A stretch of DNA of 64,000 nucleotides. Origin: Monocercomonoides exilis. Its lineage: Eukaryota > Preaxostyla > Oxymonadida > Polymastigidae. The stretch's first letter is position 1, and every line of letters begins with the position of its first letter. A model generated the notes under the pieces. It searched no databases. It was not told the DNA's origin and worked only from the letters and a program-made list of their open reading frames with translations. Made by a program: the position numbers and the translations under genes. The DNA lies in contig LSRY02000042.1 in NCBI GenBank assembly GCA_001643675.2, forward strand, positions 372,501 through 436,500. Direction: 5' to 3'. Positions 36,338 through 55,116 of the stretch are shown here, in pieces.

Positions 36338-38231
36338 ATGATTCGTGAAGATAGTTTTGGAAGCAGGGCGAATCAAAGATTTTCTCAATATTACAATACA
36401 ACAGAAATTTCGTTTGATCCAAGGAAAGCGGAATATTCAACATTTTCCTTGAGGCAAATTGATAGAGATTGTTTATTGAACGATCAAAGAGAAGATGAGA
36501 ATACACACGATCAAAAAGATATATTAGAAGTATTTTTGTAATTGCTTTTCAAAAAAATATAAATGAATTACTTTTTAATGAATTCAAATTTAAAATTCAG
36601 CCAAAAATTTTGGATGGTTTCATAGAGGGATTAAAATCGCAAGATGCCGATCTATCTTATAAATCACTTGTTAACATAAGGAAGCCATTAACTTCAAAAA
36701 GCTTATCTTATTTTATCAGACCTCTTTCTTTGCAGTACATACGCCAGAATGTGATTGATGGAATTATTCCATTTCTTTCATCTGAGCAAAGTCCAAAATT
36801 TCAAAAAGAAGCAATTTGGATTCTTCTTAATATATGTATGCAAATTTTGCATTTTTAGTGATTTATTTTTTTGTCTTTATAAAGCAAGTCTAAATTCTCT
36901 AGCATGCACAAAAGCTGTTCTTTACTCCGGGTGCTTAGGGAATATCACGAAAATTTTTCGATCAACAACACAAGAAAATCAAATAATGGTATGATATGCA
37001 TGCATTTATTTCATTTATGATGCTGTTTGAATCCCCGCAAATAAACAGATATGCTGGCTTTTGGCACATCTTGCGTTTGATTCAACAGAAGTGCGCAATT
37101 ACTGCATCCAGTACGACATCGTCACACCGATCATTGAGTTTCTCCAAAGCCCCTCGTCTCCGCACAACCTGAGGCTGCGGGCGATGTTTGCGTATGCCCA
37201 GCTTTGCCGCAATGTGCAACGGAAGCTGCTCCATCCACGAGACACACCTATCACAGAAGATGAAGGAGAAGACAATGGAAAAGATAATGAAGAAGAAGAA
37301 GAAGAAGGCAGCAGAAGCGGAATAGGAAGAAATAGCACAGACATCAGCTGCATGGACAATAGTGTTATAAATAACAAGGACAGTGTTATCAATGAAAGTG
37401 GCAGTATATTCAGCAACATCAGCAGCAGCAGCAATAGGATAGATGGAAGAGAGAAGGGAGAGGAGATGTGGGGGTATAGAGGAGAAGGAGAAGGAGGAGA
37501 AAATGAACATATTTCTTCTTCTCTTCTTCCTTCTCTTTCTCCTTCTTCTCTTTCTTCTTCTTCTTCTTCTATTCCTTCTTCTTCTTCTTCTTTTCCTTCC
37601 TCTTCTTCTCCTCCCCCCTCCTCCTCCTCTCCTTCTTCCTCTTCTTCTTCCTTTCAACTCCCCAAATCTTCGTATGAGCAGAGAATCGATGAGGTTGAAG
37701 CACAATTGACTGCCTCACTGCCTCTTCTCATCAGATATCTGCCAACAACAAATGTTGAGCTTAGCAAAGACACCACAACCGCACTGAAGAATCTGTCAGA
37801 TCATAATTCGACTGTTATTATTGTGTGATAAAGAGAATATTGGTGAAAGGATATTAAATATAAAGTTATTTTTATTTTTTTCTTTTTTTCTTTTTTTATT
37901 TTTTTCTTTTTTTCTTTTTTTCTTTTTTTCTTTTTTTCTTTTTTTCTTTTTTTCTTTTTTTCTTTTTTTCTTTTTTTCTTTTTTTCTTTTTTTCAAATCT
38001 TTTTCTTTTTCTTTTTTCTTTTTCTTTTTTCTTTTTCTTTTTTCTTTTTCTTTCTTTTATTTCTTTTCTTTATGAATTATTGCATTTATTTTGTTCAATT
38101 ATTGTAATCTTTTGTTATTTTATGAAAATTTTTTAAACAATAATTTTTAATTATTTATTTATTCTCTTTTTCAATGAATTTTTTTTTTGAAATAATTTCT
38201 TTTTTTCTATCTAATTTTCTTTAAAATGAAT

Positions 38232-38298
<67 letters not shown>

Positions 38299-40132
38299 TT
38301 TTTCTATTAATTTATTAATTAATAAATTAATTTTTTTCACCCCCCCCTTCCAACAGAATCTGGTGAAATATCATCTTCCCATTGTCTTCAAAGTGCTCAA
38401 TGAATGCAACCTGCCTTCGGTTGAGCTGGCTCTGCTGAAAGTGATTGGAAATATCTCTTTCTTCAATTCGGCTGTTTGTCAGGTGTGATATTTCTATTTA
38501 TTATTATTATTATTATTATTATTAAATATGAAATATTTTTAAATTTATCTTTTTTTTTTTTTTATTTTTCTATTAATTTCATTTGTTTATTCTTTTCTTT
38601 CTTTCTTTTGTTTTCTTTTATTATCTATTTTAATATTTTTTGTAATTATTTCTTTCTTTTCTTTTCTATTTTCTCTTTTTCTTTCTCTCTTTCTCTCTTT
38701 CTCTCTTTCTCTCTTTCTCTCTTTCTATTTCATTCAAACTTATTAAAAAATAAAAAAACAAAATAAAAGAGATTAATTCAAAAAGGAGTCTTGCCGATTT
38801 TATTGAAATTTCTGAGGAGAGATTTTTTGAGCATTCGACAAGAAATCGCTTTTATTTGCTCAAACATTGCAGCAGGCGATAAAATGGAAGTATTTTTTAT
38901 TATTTTTTTCAATTTAAGCGTCTATTCATTTATTTTATTTATGATTAATTTTGCATTGTTGTATGCATGTATTTATTCTTTTCTTTCTTTCTCTTTCTTT
39001 CTCTCTTCTTCTTCTTTCCCCTTCTCTTTCTCTCTCTCCCTTCCTTTCTCCTCTCCCCTCTCCCCTCTCCCCATCTCCCTCCTCTCCCCTCTCTCCCTCT
39101 CCCCCTCAGATCCGCTCTCTTTTCCACAGCACCCTCGTCTCCTCTTTCGTCCAGCTCTTCCACAACGGCACCATCAAGCCCACAAGCGGCATAGCTGATT
39201 ACACCATGCGAATGATGAAGAATTTAAGCGATTGCTATTTCGGCTCTTTTCAGCTGGTCAAAGAAAAAGCTTTGCTTCCAATTTGCCTTGTGTTAAAGGA
39301 AGGAATGGAAAAGGCAGTGGGAGAAGCGATTTGTGCACTGGAGAATATTCTGGAGGCGAGCGTGAGGGTGGGGAGGAGGAGGAGGTGTGAGGGAGAAGAA
39401 GGAGAAGGAGAAGGAAGGGGAGAAGGAGAAGAAGGAGGAGAAGAAGAAGAAGAAGAAGGAAAAGAAGTTGATATTGTGAACAATGCAAATAATAACACAC
39501 CAGTTTCATTTCAATCTTCGTTCAATTCTTTTTCTTCTTCCTCTTCCTCCTTCTCTTCCTCTTCTTCTCCTTCTTCTCCTTCTCCTCTTTCTTTCTCTTC
39601 TTTCAATCCACCCCTTGATTCACCACCACTTCATTCAAATCAGCTACAACAAAATTCTTCTTCTTCTTTAACTTCTTCTTCTTCTCCTTCTTTTATCAAC
39701 CCTTCCTCTTCTTCATTTTCTTCTTCCTCCTCTTCTTTTTCTCCTTCTTTATCTTCATTTTCACCTTCATCATCATCATCATCGTCATCGTCAACAAACC
39801 AAACACAATTTCTCCTTCCTCCTCCACCTCCTCCTCCACCTCCTCCACCTTTCACTTCTTCGTTCACTTTTTCTCCTTCCTCTTTCATTCAACCTCTTCC
39901 TTCTTCCTTCAATTCTTCATTTCCTTCTTCTTCACAACCTCAATCTCATTTTCAATCACAGTTACCATTTCAGTCATCGTCTTTATCATCATCATCATCA
40001 TATCCCTTCCCTTCCTCTCCTTCTTCTTCTTCTTTTCCTCCTCCTTCTTTTTCTCTTTCTTCTTCTTCTTCTCAACCTTCTCTTCTCCCTCCTCCTCCTC
40101 CTTCATTATCATCATCTTCTTCCCCTCTTTCT

Positions 40133-40171
<39 letters not shown>

Positions 40172-40696
40172 TCTTCTTCCTCTTCTTCTTCTTCCTTCGA
40201 CATCGATGCAGAATTCAAAGAAGAGCAATTTTTGTTCCAAAGACCACGCAAAACGAGGCTGACTGATGAGATTGTGAATCAGCTGTTCGAATTTGGCGGA
40301 GTGAAAGCGCTGGATTTCTTGTCAAAAAGGGCAAAAAACAAGAAAATTAGGAAAATGGCGAGGAAAATACTGGAAGATTATGTGGATGATGCGTTTGAGG
40401 TGTATGAAGGGTATGAAGGGGAAGGGGAAGGGGAAGGAGAAGGAGAAGGAGAGGAAGGAGAACTGTTTGAAGAGGGATATGAAGAGGAGGAAGGAGAAGG
40501 AGAAGGAGGAGGAGGAGGAGGAGGAGGAGGAAAAGAAGGAAAAGAAGGAGAAAAAGAATATAAAGGAGGTGAAATGAATAAAATGAACGAAAAGAATGTT
40601 AAGAAAGAAGGGAAAGAAGGGAATGAGGGAGAGAGAGGAAAAGGAAGTGAAGAAGATTGGAAGAAGATGGAAAGCGATGATGGAGGAGGATATTGA
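36338..40696 (+). CDS. Importin-alpha-like armadillo-repeat protein (seven exons)
   Basis: Exons 36338-36529, 36601-36835, 36885-36988, 37049-37822, 38357-38482, 38770-38889 and 39110-40696 give about 1045 aa; all phases agree. Armadillo repeats are visible across exons 2-7: KEAIWILLNIS, then CWLLAHLAFDS, TTTALKNLSDHN, KVIGNISFFNS, RQEIAFICSNIAAGDK and RMMKNLSDCYFG, plus a last helix pair (GGVKALDFLSKRAKN, KMARKILEDYV). The repeated 'E..W.L.NI..' signature and the order suggest a nuclear-import adaptor that binds NLS cargo. The N-terminus (residues 1-64) is a poor match to an importin-beta-binding domain. Two large low-complexity insertions, Glu/Ser in exon 4 and Ser/Pro then Glu/Gly in exon 7, double the usual ~530 residues. 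Alternative: another ARM protein. Confidence 0.75.
37879..38320. repeat. Microsatellites in intron 4: (TTTTTTTC)n and (TTTA)n
   Basis: C-interrupted T tracts with an 8-base period at about 37880-37995, then TTTTTC-type units to 38060; TTTA repeats at 38228-38303. They account for most of the 534 bp intron. Confidence 0.9.
38500..38735. repeat. Microsatellites in intron 5: (TTA)n and (CTTT/CTCT)n
   Basis: TTA repeats at 38499-38523 and CTTTCTCT units at 38678-38730. Confidence 0.85.
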
Positions 40697-41759
40697 ACGG
40701 ATGGTTGTTAATAATAGATTTTTCAGCCAAATTGGAAAAGATACAAGTTTTTATAATAATAACAATAATGTTGTGATTTTAATGGTGACACAGATATTAA
40801 CAGAAAATTTTAATGAAGTTAGGTCACAAATTGTGTTAAATGGGTTAATATTGGAAGTTTGTTAGCATGAAAATGAAGAGTTTTAGACAAAATTTTGATT
40901 CTTTAGATATCTTCTTCATTGAAATGATTGTTAATTAAAAAAAAAAAAGTTATGAAATGAAGAAGGAAAAGGAGAATGAGAAGGATAAAAAGAATTGGGA
41001 TTCATTTATTAAAAAAACAGATTCGAATTCTGAAATACATTCAGATAATAAAAAGTTTCAATGATATCTTTTGAATATGCAAAGTTTGAAGATGTGCTTA
41101 TTTATTCAATTTATTGTATTTATTCATTATTTTAAACATTCATTTGTTTACAATGAGGAATTAACCGTGATTTCGTTTTGTTATTTGTCTAATTGAAAGT
41201 TCTTTTTAAAAGGATTTTAAACTTTAATTTTACTCATTCTAAGAAATTTTTTATTTTACAATTGTTTCTGTTGTTTTCTGATGTCTTTGTTAGTAGAAAT
41301 AACAATTTCTTTTTATGTTATTTCTTTCTTTTACTTTTATTTCTTCTTTTTTTATGTTTTTTTTAAAGTATTTGAATAAACATTCGTTTATTAGAATCAA
41401 AAACCTTATATTTCTGTTGTTTGAGAACAAAAAAGAATTTTCATTTAAAATTAAAATGTAGAATCTTATTTTGTGCTCTTCCTTTGAGACACAAATTAAA
41501 ACTGCTATTGCTTTGTGAAGTGATAGAATAAAAAAATTTTTTTTTAATTAAAATAAATAATCATATGAAATTGAAATGGATAGACAGTATATAAAAAATC
41601 CACAAAAAACAAACATGAATGAACAATATATAAAATATTTTTATTTATTTCAAAATTTTTAGAAAAATTTTATTTTTTTATTTTATTTTTTATTTTTGAA
41701 TAAATTTACTCAATCTCAATTTCTTTCTCACTTTTCATTCTTTTATTCCCAAAAAATCA
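40697..41759. other. Convergent intergenic region
   Basis: 3' ends of the importin-like and CNNM genes meet here. AT-rich with no gene or RNA seen. Confidence 0.5.
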
Positions 41760-47209
<5,450 letters not shown>

Positions 47210-47360
47210 TCAAAAATCTCTAAAATTTTCTACGGCTCCTTTGAATAACTCTTTTATTACAAAAATTAAATTTCAAAGATCCAATTTGATATATTATTAA
47301 ATTATAAATATGTCATTTTTATAACACATTTGGTTGAGATCATAAAATTTTGGTGGATTT

Positions 47361-48354
47361 ATGAGTTATAAAGTCGTTTTTTTGGGTGAAGGCATGAAAT
47401 GAGTTTCATTCAATAATAATGCATATTTAAATATTTAACGTTCTTAACTTTTAATTTTATTTTGTGACAAATGTCCACATTTTTAATTAAACTCAACTTA
47501 ATTTTGTGCAACTCAATTATCATGTGTTTTTATCAGGGAGAGTTGGTAAAACATCTCTTATATACCGTTTTACGAAAAATATATTTAATGAAAAACAACC
47601 TCAGACAGTGGGCGCTAATTCTTTTCTTCATAAGATAAAATTGTGTGGCTCTGTTTCAACTTTGGATATCTGGGTTTGTTCTAGTAAACATTTTTATGTT
47701 TTAAATTTAAAATGTTAACTTATATGCGATATGTGAATAGGATACGGCAGGTCAAGAAAGGTTTGCTTGGGTATTTTTTCGGAAAAATCAAATTTCAATC
47801 CCCGTTTCAGGCATGTTGCACTAGGGCCCATATATTATAGAGACGCACAAGGGGCGATACTTGTTTACGATATTTGCGATATCGATTCATTTATAAAAGT
47901 GAAGAAATGGGTTAGGGAATTACATGAAATGGTTGGGAAGTCAATAGTAATTGTGATATGTGGGAATAAAATTGATAGAGAGAGAGAACGAGTTGTTGAT
48001 TTGGGTGAAGCAGAGGCGTATGCTTTTAATCCTTTTACGTTATTTTTTTATACATTTTTTTCATATTTTCAAAATAGTTATGCTGCAAGTGTTGGGGCAA
48101 CTCATTTCACAACTTCTGCTAAATCTGGCAGAAATGTACAGGAAGTATTTGCAACACTGACTCGAGGTCTGGGAGTTTTCCAAGAATTGATTTGATCATT
48201 CAGTCTTTTCAAAATTCATTAACATTTTTTATTGCGGAAAATAATCCTAGAAATGCGAATCCGTTCAAGTCCTATGAGTCATAAATCAGGAGAAGAACAA
48301 GGTCTTCGTGTTGGCGATAGAAAAGTTGAAGAAGACTCTTCATGCTCTTGCTAG
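47361..48354 (+). CDS. Rab21-like small GTPase (six exons)
   Basis: Exons 47361-47391, 47537-47673, 47741-47760, 47811-48017, 48078-48166 and 48251-48354 give 195 aa. G1 is GEGRVGKTS (residues 9-17), formed across intron 1. Switch II starts with DTAGQER, formed across introns 2 and 3, and is followed by ALGPIYYRDAQGAILVYDI, which is characteristic of Rab21. G4 is GNKID and G5 is TSAK. The last exon supplies a C-terminal SCSC, a CXC geranylgeranylation motif; without it the frame would end at TGA 48195 with no prenyl cysteine. Rab21 acts in early endosome traffic and adhesion-receptor cycling. Intron 1 uses a GC donor (GCATGA), because no GT keeps the P-loop in frame. Exon 3 is only 20 nt. Promoter region shared with the CNNM gene. 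Confidence 0.88.
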
Positions 48355-48704
48355 TTTATTTGTTGGATTTTTAAATATGAATTTATTTTTATTGACACAT
48401 TTTAATTATTTTAAATTTGAACATTCTAAAGCTTCATGTTGAGGAGTTATATTTTTTAATAATCGTGGCAGAATTGTTGATCTGTCTTTGAACGATAAAT
48501 TATTTGAGTGTTTTTTATTATGAGACTTTTATTCTTTTTGTTTTTCTTATTTTAAATTTATATCTATTTTTTATAACATGCTGAGCTTTTCAAAATTGCG
48601 AAGCATATCTTGAAATATTTCATTTTAACATTCATTTTATTGTTTCAATTTTTTAAAATATAACTACCCATAATAAATTATTTGTTGAAAATTTCATTTT
48701 GAAA
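48355..48704. other. Intergenic region between Rab and ORC5-like genes
   Basis: 350 bp, AT-rich, with nothing recognisable. Confidence 0.5.
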
Positions 48705-49565
48705 ATGATGCCTCTTGTTCAGCAAAATGAAAATTTGCTATTTCGCGAAATTGAGAAAGTGAAAATTCAACAATACATTACCTTTGTTTGAGCTAATTTA
48801 ACTTTTTATTTTTTACACTTTTTTATTTTAGCCAATTAATTCTTTCTGTATTATTTCGGGCCCAGTTGCTTGCGGAAAACTTATGACAGCTGAAACTGCT
48901 TTAAAAAACATGAGTGCGCCATATATAAAATTCGATTGCACAGAAAGATTTGTGCCCAGCGCTTTGTTTCGTTCAATAATTAATTTTTTATTTGGTGTGA
49001 AATAAAATAAAAATTTAAACAATTAAAACTTTTCTTTATTTCAATTAGGAATTGAATTGGTCCCATCATCGTATTCTCTAGATGATGAAACATTCTTACT
49101 GTTGATTGGACAGTATTCAAAGTACATGTCGAATTTTTCAAACGAAAAAATAGTTCCAAAAATATTAATACTAAAAAAACCAGAAAAAATTGCACTAAGA
49201 AATAGATTTCTCACATCAGAGCTGTTGTCAACCCTTGAAACAGCAGTCAAACTTGTTTGCATGTTTTTATTAAAATTATTTTAATGCAACTTTTTTTCTT
49301 TAACAGTTTTATCATATATTCAAGATTATTATCATTACAAATTTTCATTGGTCACGGTTTTTATCTGATCTTCAATCGGACCCATTTATTATCCCATTTT
49401 CTGGATTCACAAAAGGTTTGAGTGTTTTTTTGTGATCATAAAAATTCTGAATGAAAGATTTGAAAATTTTTTTCTTTTTCTTTTTCTTTTTCTTTTTCTT
49501 TTTCTTTTTCTTTTTCTTTTTCTTATTTTTTTTCTTTTTCTTTTTCTTTTTCTTTTTTTTTCTTA

Positions 49566-49597
<32 letters not shown>

Positions 49598-51157
49598 TTT
49601 CTTTTTCTTTTTTTTTCTTTTTTTTTCTTTTTCTTTTTCTTTTTCTTTTTCTTTTTCTTTTTCTTTTTCTTTTTCTTTTTCTTTTTTTTAGAACAGCAAA
49701 AACAGATAGCGCAGAGAATTCTTCCAGACGTTGTGCAGCCATTCATAAATGTTTGTTTTACAATTTTGGGGAAGCATACCAATTCTGTGGCAACTATCAT
49801 AGGGATAGGCCGAAAAATAGCTCAATTGCTGTCAACTTCAAGCGAGGCAGAGAAAAATGAACGCATTGAATTTTTGACTGTTTACCGAAATGTATTCATT
49901 TTGGAGTGCTTCAAGCACAGAACAATGCCTCCCGAGCGAATCATGGCGAATATCCTATCAAACAGCAGCAAGAGCTCGCCTTCTTCATCCTTTTCATTGC
50001 TTGGGAAAGCAGATTCTCCGTCAAACGCATTCTCATTGCAGCAAGCGAAGCCGAAGACAGTCATCTATCCGTCTGCGCAGACAACCCTCACACCTTCTCT
50101 TACCCTCCACCGCCATTCGGTCGACTTGGAATGTTCGAATTCTCTCTTAGCACTCGACAGAAGAACACAGTTTTTGGTGCTTGCTGCTTTTCTGTGCAGC
50201 GCCATTCCGTCTTCGTTCGACAAAGACCTGTTTCAGAGGCACACCGCTGCGGATGCGGGGAGATCGAGGCGAAAAGGAGGAGGAGCGAAGAAGAAGAAAG
50301 GACCAGTTTTTCAGGTTTGTTTCGAGTGGGAGGTTTTTTTTTTTAACATTTTTTGATTTTAATTTGAAATAACCAGTGCAAATTTTTAAAAAAAATTTAT
50401 TTTGATTTATTCTTTCGTTTTTTTACACATTTTTCTATTCATTCTTTCTTTCCCATTCCTCTTAAACATCAATCAAAACAATGAAAAACAATGAAAAAAA
50501 AAAACAATGAAAAAAAAAACCCTTTTTTTTCAGGGCAGCAACATCTACACCTTCCATCTGTCGAGGCTGTGGATGGTGTTTGACGATGTTATTCCTCTCT
50601 CTCTCAGGCAGCATTCGATCACAGCCACAAAAACATTCACTCAGCAGCTGGCAATTTTCGACAGAGAGAAAAAAGAACGAGAGTTAGAGCGCCAAAGAGA
50701 AGAAGAAGAGCAAAGGTTGTTTGGCGAGAAAGCAAAAAAACCTTTCAAAAAGCAGTTGTTTTTAGGGCCGAACGGATTGAGTCGAGAGAAACCGCAGTCA
50801 AGTGCAGTGAGTCTGTATTCGCACAATGACATGTATATCAACACTCCTCCGTTACATCTGTCAGATTTTCAGTCTCTGTGTGTGCTCGCCAGACTGAGGC
50901 AGATCCTGCCAATGGCATCTTCAGGTGCTTCAAGTGCTTCAAACACTTCTGCGCAGGCATTCAGCACAAAAACTGCTTCTTCTTCTTCGTCGCATTCTCT
51001 TTCCTCTCGCCCTGTCCCACTGCTTGCGAGCCAAAGTGTTGTTGCAACAGCCAGCCAAAGCAGAAACGCTTCGTTTGTTTGCTTAACAAGAGTCAGAGAT
51101 GCAATAACTCTTGCTCACTTTATTGGATTTGATTTAAATAATTATTTGTCTTTTTGA
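48705..51157 (+). CDS. ORC5: Origin recognition complex subunit 5-like (six exons)
   Basis: Exons 48705-48785, 48832-48994, 49049-49254, 49307-49415, 49692-50314 and 50534-51157 give about 601 aa; phases agree. The N-terminal AAA+ region has a degenerate Walker A, GPVACGKL (residues 37-44), so ATP binding may be weakened. The C-terminal half has the ORC5_C pattern: QFLVLAAFLCSAIPSSFDKDLF, a basic insertion (RRKGGGAKKKKG), then YTFHLSRLWMVFDDVI, and finally CLTRVRDAITLAHFIGFDLNNYL. The protein would act in the nucleus in the origin recognition complex. Exon 4 (FYHIFKIIII-NFHW) matches the family least well. Intron 4 is 276 bp because of a TTTTTC repeat. A second in-frame ATG follows immediately at 48708. 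Confidence 0.72.
49470..49690. repeat. (TTTTTC)n microsatellite in ORC5 intron 4
   Basis: About 35 hexamers with interruptions, lying directly before the 3' splice site as an extreme polypyrimidine tract. The long Phe and Lys open frames here are artefacts. Confidence 0.93.
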
Positions 51158-51612
51158 AAAAAAGATTTTTTTTTTATTTTTTTGTTTGTTATTTGGGGCA
51201 GAATTCTTTCATTTTTGAAAAATTTAATGATTTGTTCCAATCTTTTTCTGCAATAGTATGATTATAATTCAAATATTATCGTGTTATATAAAATATGAAA
51301 ATATAAAAAATTTAAAAAAAAAATCTTTTAAAGAATTTTGTGGAACAAAATTCATAAAACAAAAAATTTTGTCCCATTTGTAAACCATTTAATAAAATAA
51401 AAATCTTTTTAAAAAAAAAAAATCGAACATTTAAAGCATGACAGTTAAAAGGTTAATTTGTATTTTAAAAGCTATTTCAAAAAATTAATTATAAAATAAA
51501 CAAAAATGAAAATAATCATAATAATAATCACAAATTTTAACAAAAAAAAAAAAAATAAAAATAAAAATAAAAATTTCAAAAAAAAAAAAAACATGTTTCA
51601 AAAATAAAATAA

Positions 51613-51643
<31 letters not shown>

Positions 51644-51733
51644 TAAAAATAAAACTAACATTTCCAATTTGTCAAAACAATTGTTATGATTTGAAATAAA
51701 TGAAGAAAAAAATACTTGTAAAAAGCATATCAA
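51158..51733. other. Convergent intergenic region
   Basis: AT-rich, with TAAAAA and AATAA microsatellites at 51550-51655. No gene seen. Confidence 0.5.
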
Positions 51734-53270
<1,537 letters not shown>

Positions 53271-53329
53271 TCAATAAGAATTCATATGTAACTTCAACAG
53301 CACACCATTGAATTTTTTCGTGTTGTCCA

Positions 53330-53735
53330 TCTCCTGCATTTTTGGTGAAGAATTTCATTCAGAAAATAACCCCATTTTCAGAATTTATATTAAATTCGCA
53401 TATGTTTCGATAGAAGAAATTGATGATTTATTAAAAACTCAAAATAACTATAACATTATCAGCACTCATACCATTTTTTCTTGCGTTGACATTTTTGACT
53501 CCTAGCAACAGAGAAAAACAGCTCTTCCAATTATTCAATTATATTATAATGGACTCTCAGATCTGAAAGATATTCAAATTGCTTTTCCACAACATAATGA
53601 GAATTCAATGAATGTTCACTAACATCGACATATTCAAGGAATTCATGGGATAAACATGAATCACAGGAAAGACAATGCAAACCATCGAATTCTTTCAAAT
53701 TATTTTATTATTTGTTCGACTAATGAAATGCAAAA
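53330..53735 (-). repeat. Duplicated 5' flank of member 4
   Basis: Counterpart of 8508-8905. It runs directly into the 520 bp repeat (copy 2) with no interruption, giving an intact version of the site that Merlin 1 occupies elsewhere. Confidence 0.8.
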
Positions 53736-53740
53736 ATTTT

Positions 53741-54258
53741 ATTTTTTGAATGAAAGTATCTGAATGTGTGTATAACATATTTTTTTATTCATCTGAATTA
53801 TATTTCTATCTCCAACTTTACCATTGGCCAACAAATCAGACTGGCTTCAAAAAAGAGGAGAATCTTCTTTTTTTTCTTGGAAGAATATTTCTTGAATGCG
53901 ATAAAGGACATATTAAACGAAACAGAACAAATGGATTGGTAGTGCGTCTGGTGTCAACATTTTTTGAGAAAGAAGAAAAGAGTCTCACATTTTTCTGAAA
54001 GTTGGAAAGCAACTCATTCAAATGTGGGATATGGCTGAAAAAGAATGGTCAGCGAAGCTTTATAAAAGAGTTTTGAAAAAATAATGAAAAATGAATTTTT
54101 GTGATGAAATATAACATTATCAGAAGAATACAACATTGAAACAGGTTTCAACCTTTCTGAAAGCTTGCTGTTTTCATTTTAAACTTTTTGAAATGATTGC
54201 GCGAAAAATTCTGTTGAATGGAGAGTGATTGAATGGCTTTGGAAAAGAGTCAGAAAAA
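53741..54258 (+). repeat. ~520 bp dispersed repeat, copy 2
   Basis: Direct repeat of 14423-14942. The short open stretch ending MWDMAEKEWSAKL is kept (54024-54086). The sequence immediately before it, 53721-53740, is the unoccupied counterpart of the Merlin 1 target. Confidence 0.85.
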
Positions 54259-54446
54259 ATAGTTGAAATCAATTCAAATTTGAGAGAACAAAACATTTGT
54301 TTTCTGGTTTCAAAAACATGAATGAAATGATTATCATTATGAAATCAATGAATTTATTTTGTAAATATATGTTAAATAACGTGAATGCAGTAAATTTTTA
54401 TAATTGATTTTGGAGATCTTGAAATATTTGTTGAAAATAAACAATT

Positions 54447-54517
54447 TTGATAGAACGCAGTGAGACAGGTTTTGCTCCGAAATAATGAGTTTGATCTTAA
54501 ATTATGGGTGGTTTGAG
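54447..54517. repeat. DIRS left terminal inverted repeat
   Basis: Outer part TTGATAGAACGCAGTGAGAC is unique to this end. The inner part from about 54479 is inverted at the right end. Confidence 0.8.
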
Positions 54518-55116
54518 TGAAAAACTTCGCCCTCCCAAATGACGTGGAAAAAAGGGCGAGATGAAAAAACAAAACAATAGCATTAAAAATTAATAATAAT
54601 AAAATAAAATAATGCATTGTCCGCTTCACTTCACCACCGACTTCGCCTTTTGCCATGGTCTCGAAGACCAGAGGGCAGGGGGCATACCCCTCGGAGCTCC
54701 CTCCTGCAGGCTGTGCAGGGATCCGGTGAGGCGAGTGTTCTGTTCGGAGCAGAAAGAAAAACCACTCTCGCTTTCGCGAGGCGTGGAAAAGAAAACTGCG
54801 TGTATTATGCTCTGCCTCCCGCTCTTCTGCTGCATCAGCAGAGCAACCCCAATCATCACACACTGCATATTTAACATTTAATTCTTCTCTGTAAAAACAA
54901 TACTAATCTTGTAAAGGAGTAGGATCATGCTTGAACTTTTTATTTGTTTCCATGTTTCTCTAAACAGGTTCTAGGTGCACTTGATATCTCTGGACGGATT
55001 ATCTCTTTCTATCTCCTCTGCTATCTCGCCACTTTTTTCTCGTCCTATTCTTCACCCTGTGTTTCTCTCTCATCTCGCACCCAGCCGCTCTGAGTCTCTC
55101 CATCCGCGTTAGTAAT
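54518..55116. other. DIRS segment between left terminus and internal complementary region
   Basis: AT-rich at first, then GC-rich at 54612-54850 with open frames of 80-90 codons in several phases and no recognisable domain. Probably non-coding 3' sequence of the element. Confidence 0.45.

Noticed and set aside
37082-37705. 207-codon Arg-rich minus-strand frame
   Set aside because: Antisense of the Ser/Glu low-complexity tract of the importin-like exon 4.
47506-48195. Rab gene ending at TGA 48195
   Set aside because: This would lack the prenylated cysteine motif. A spliced last exon with CXC fits frame, length and donor pattern better.
49372-49860. Poly-Phe and poly-Lys open frames
   Set aside because: Translation of the TTTTTC microsatellite in the ORC5 intron.
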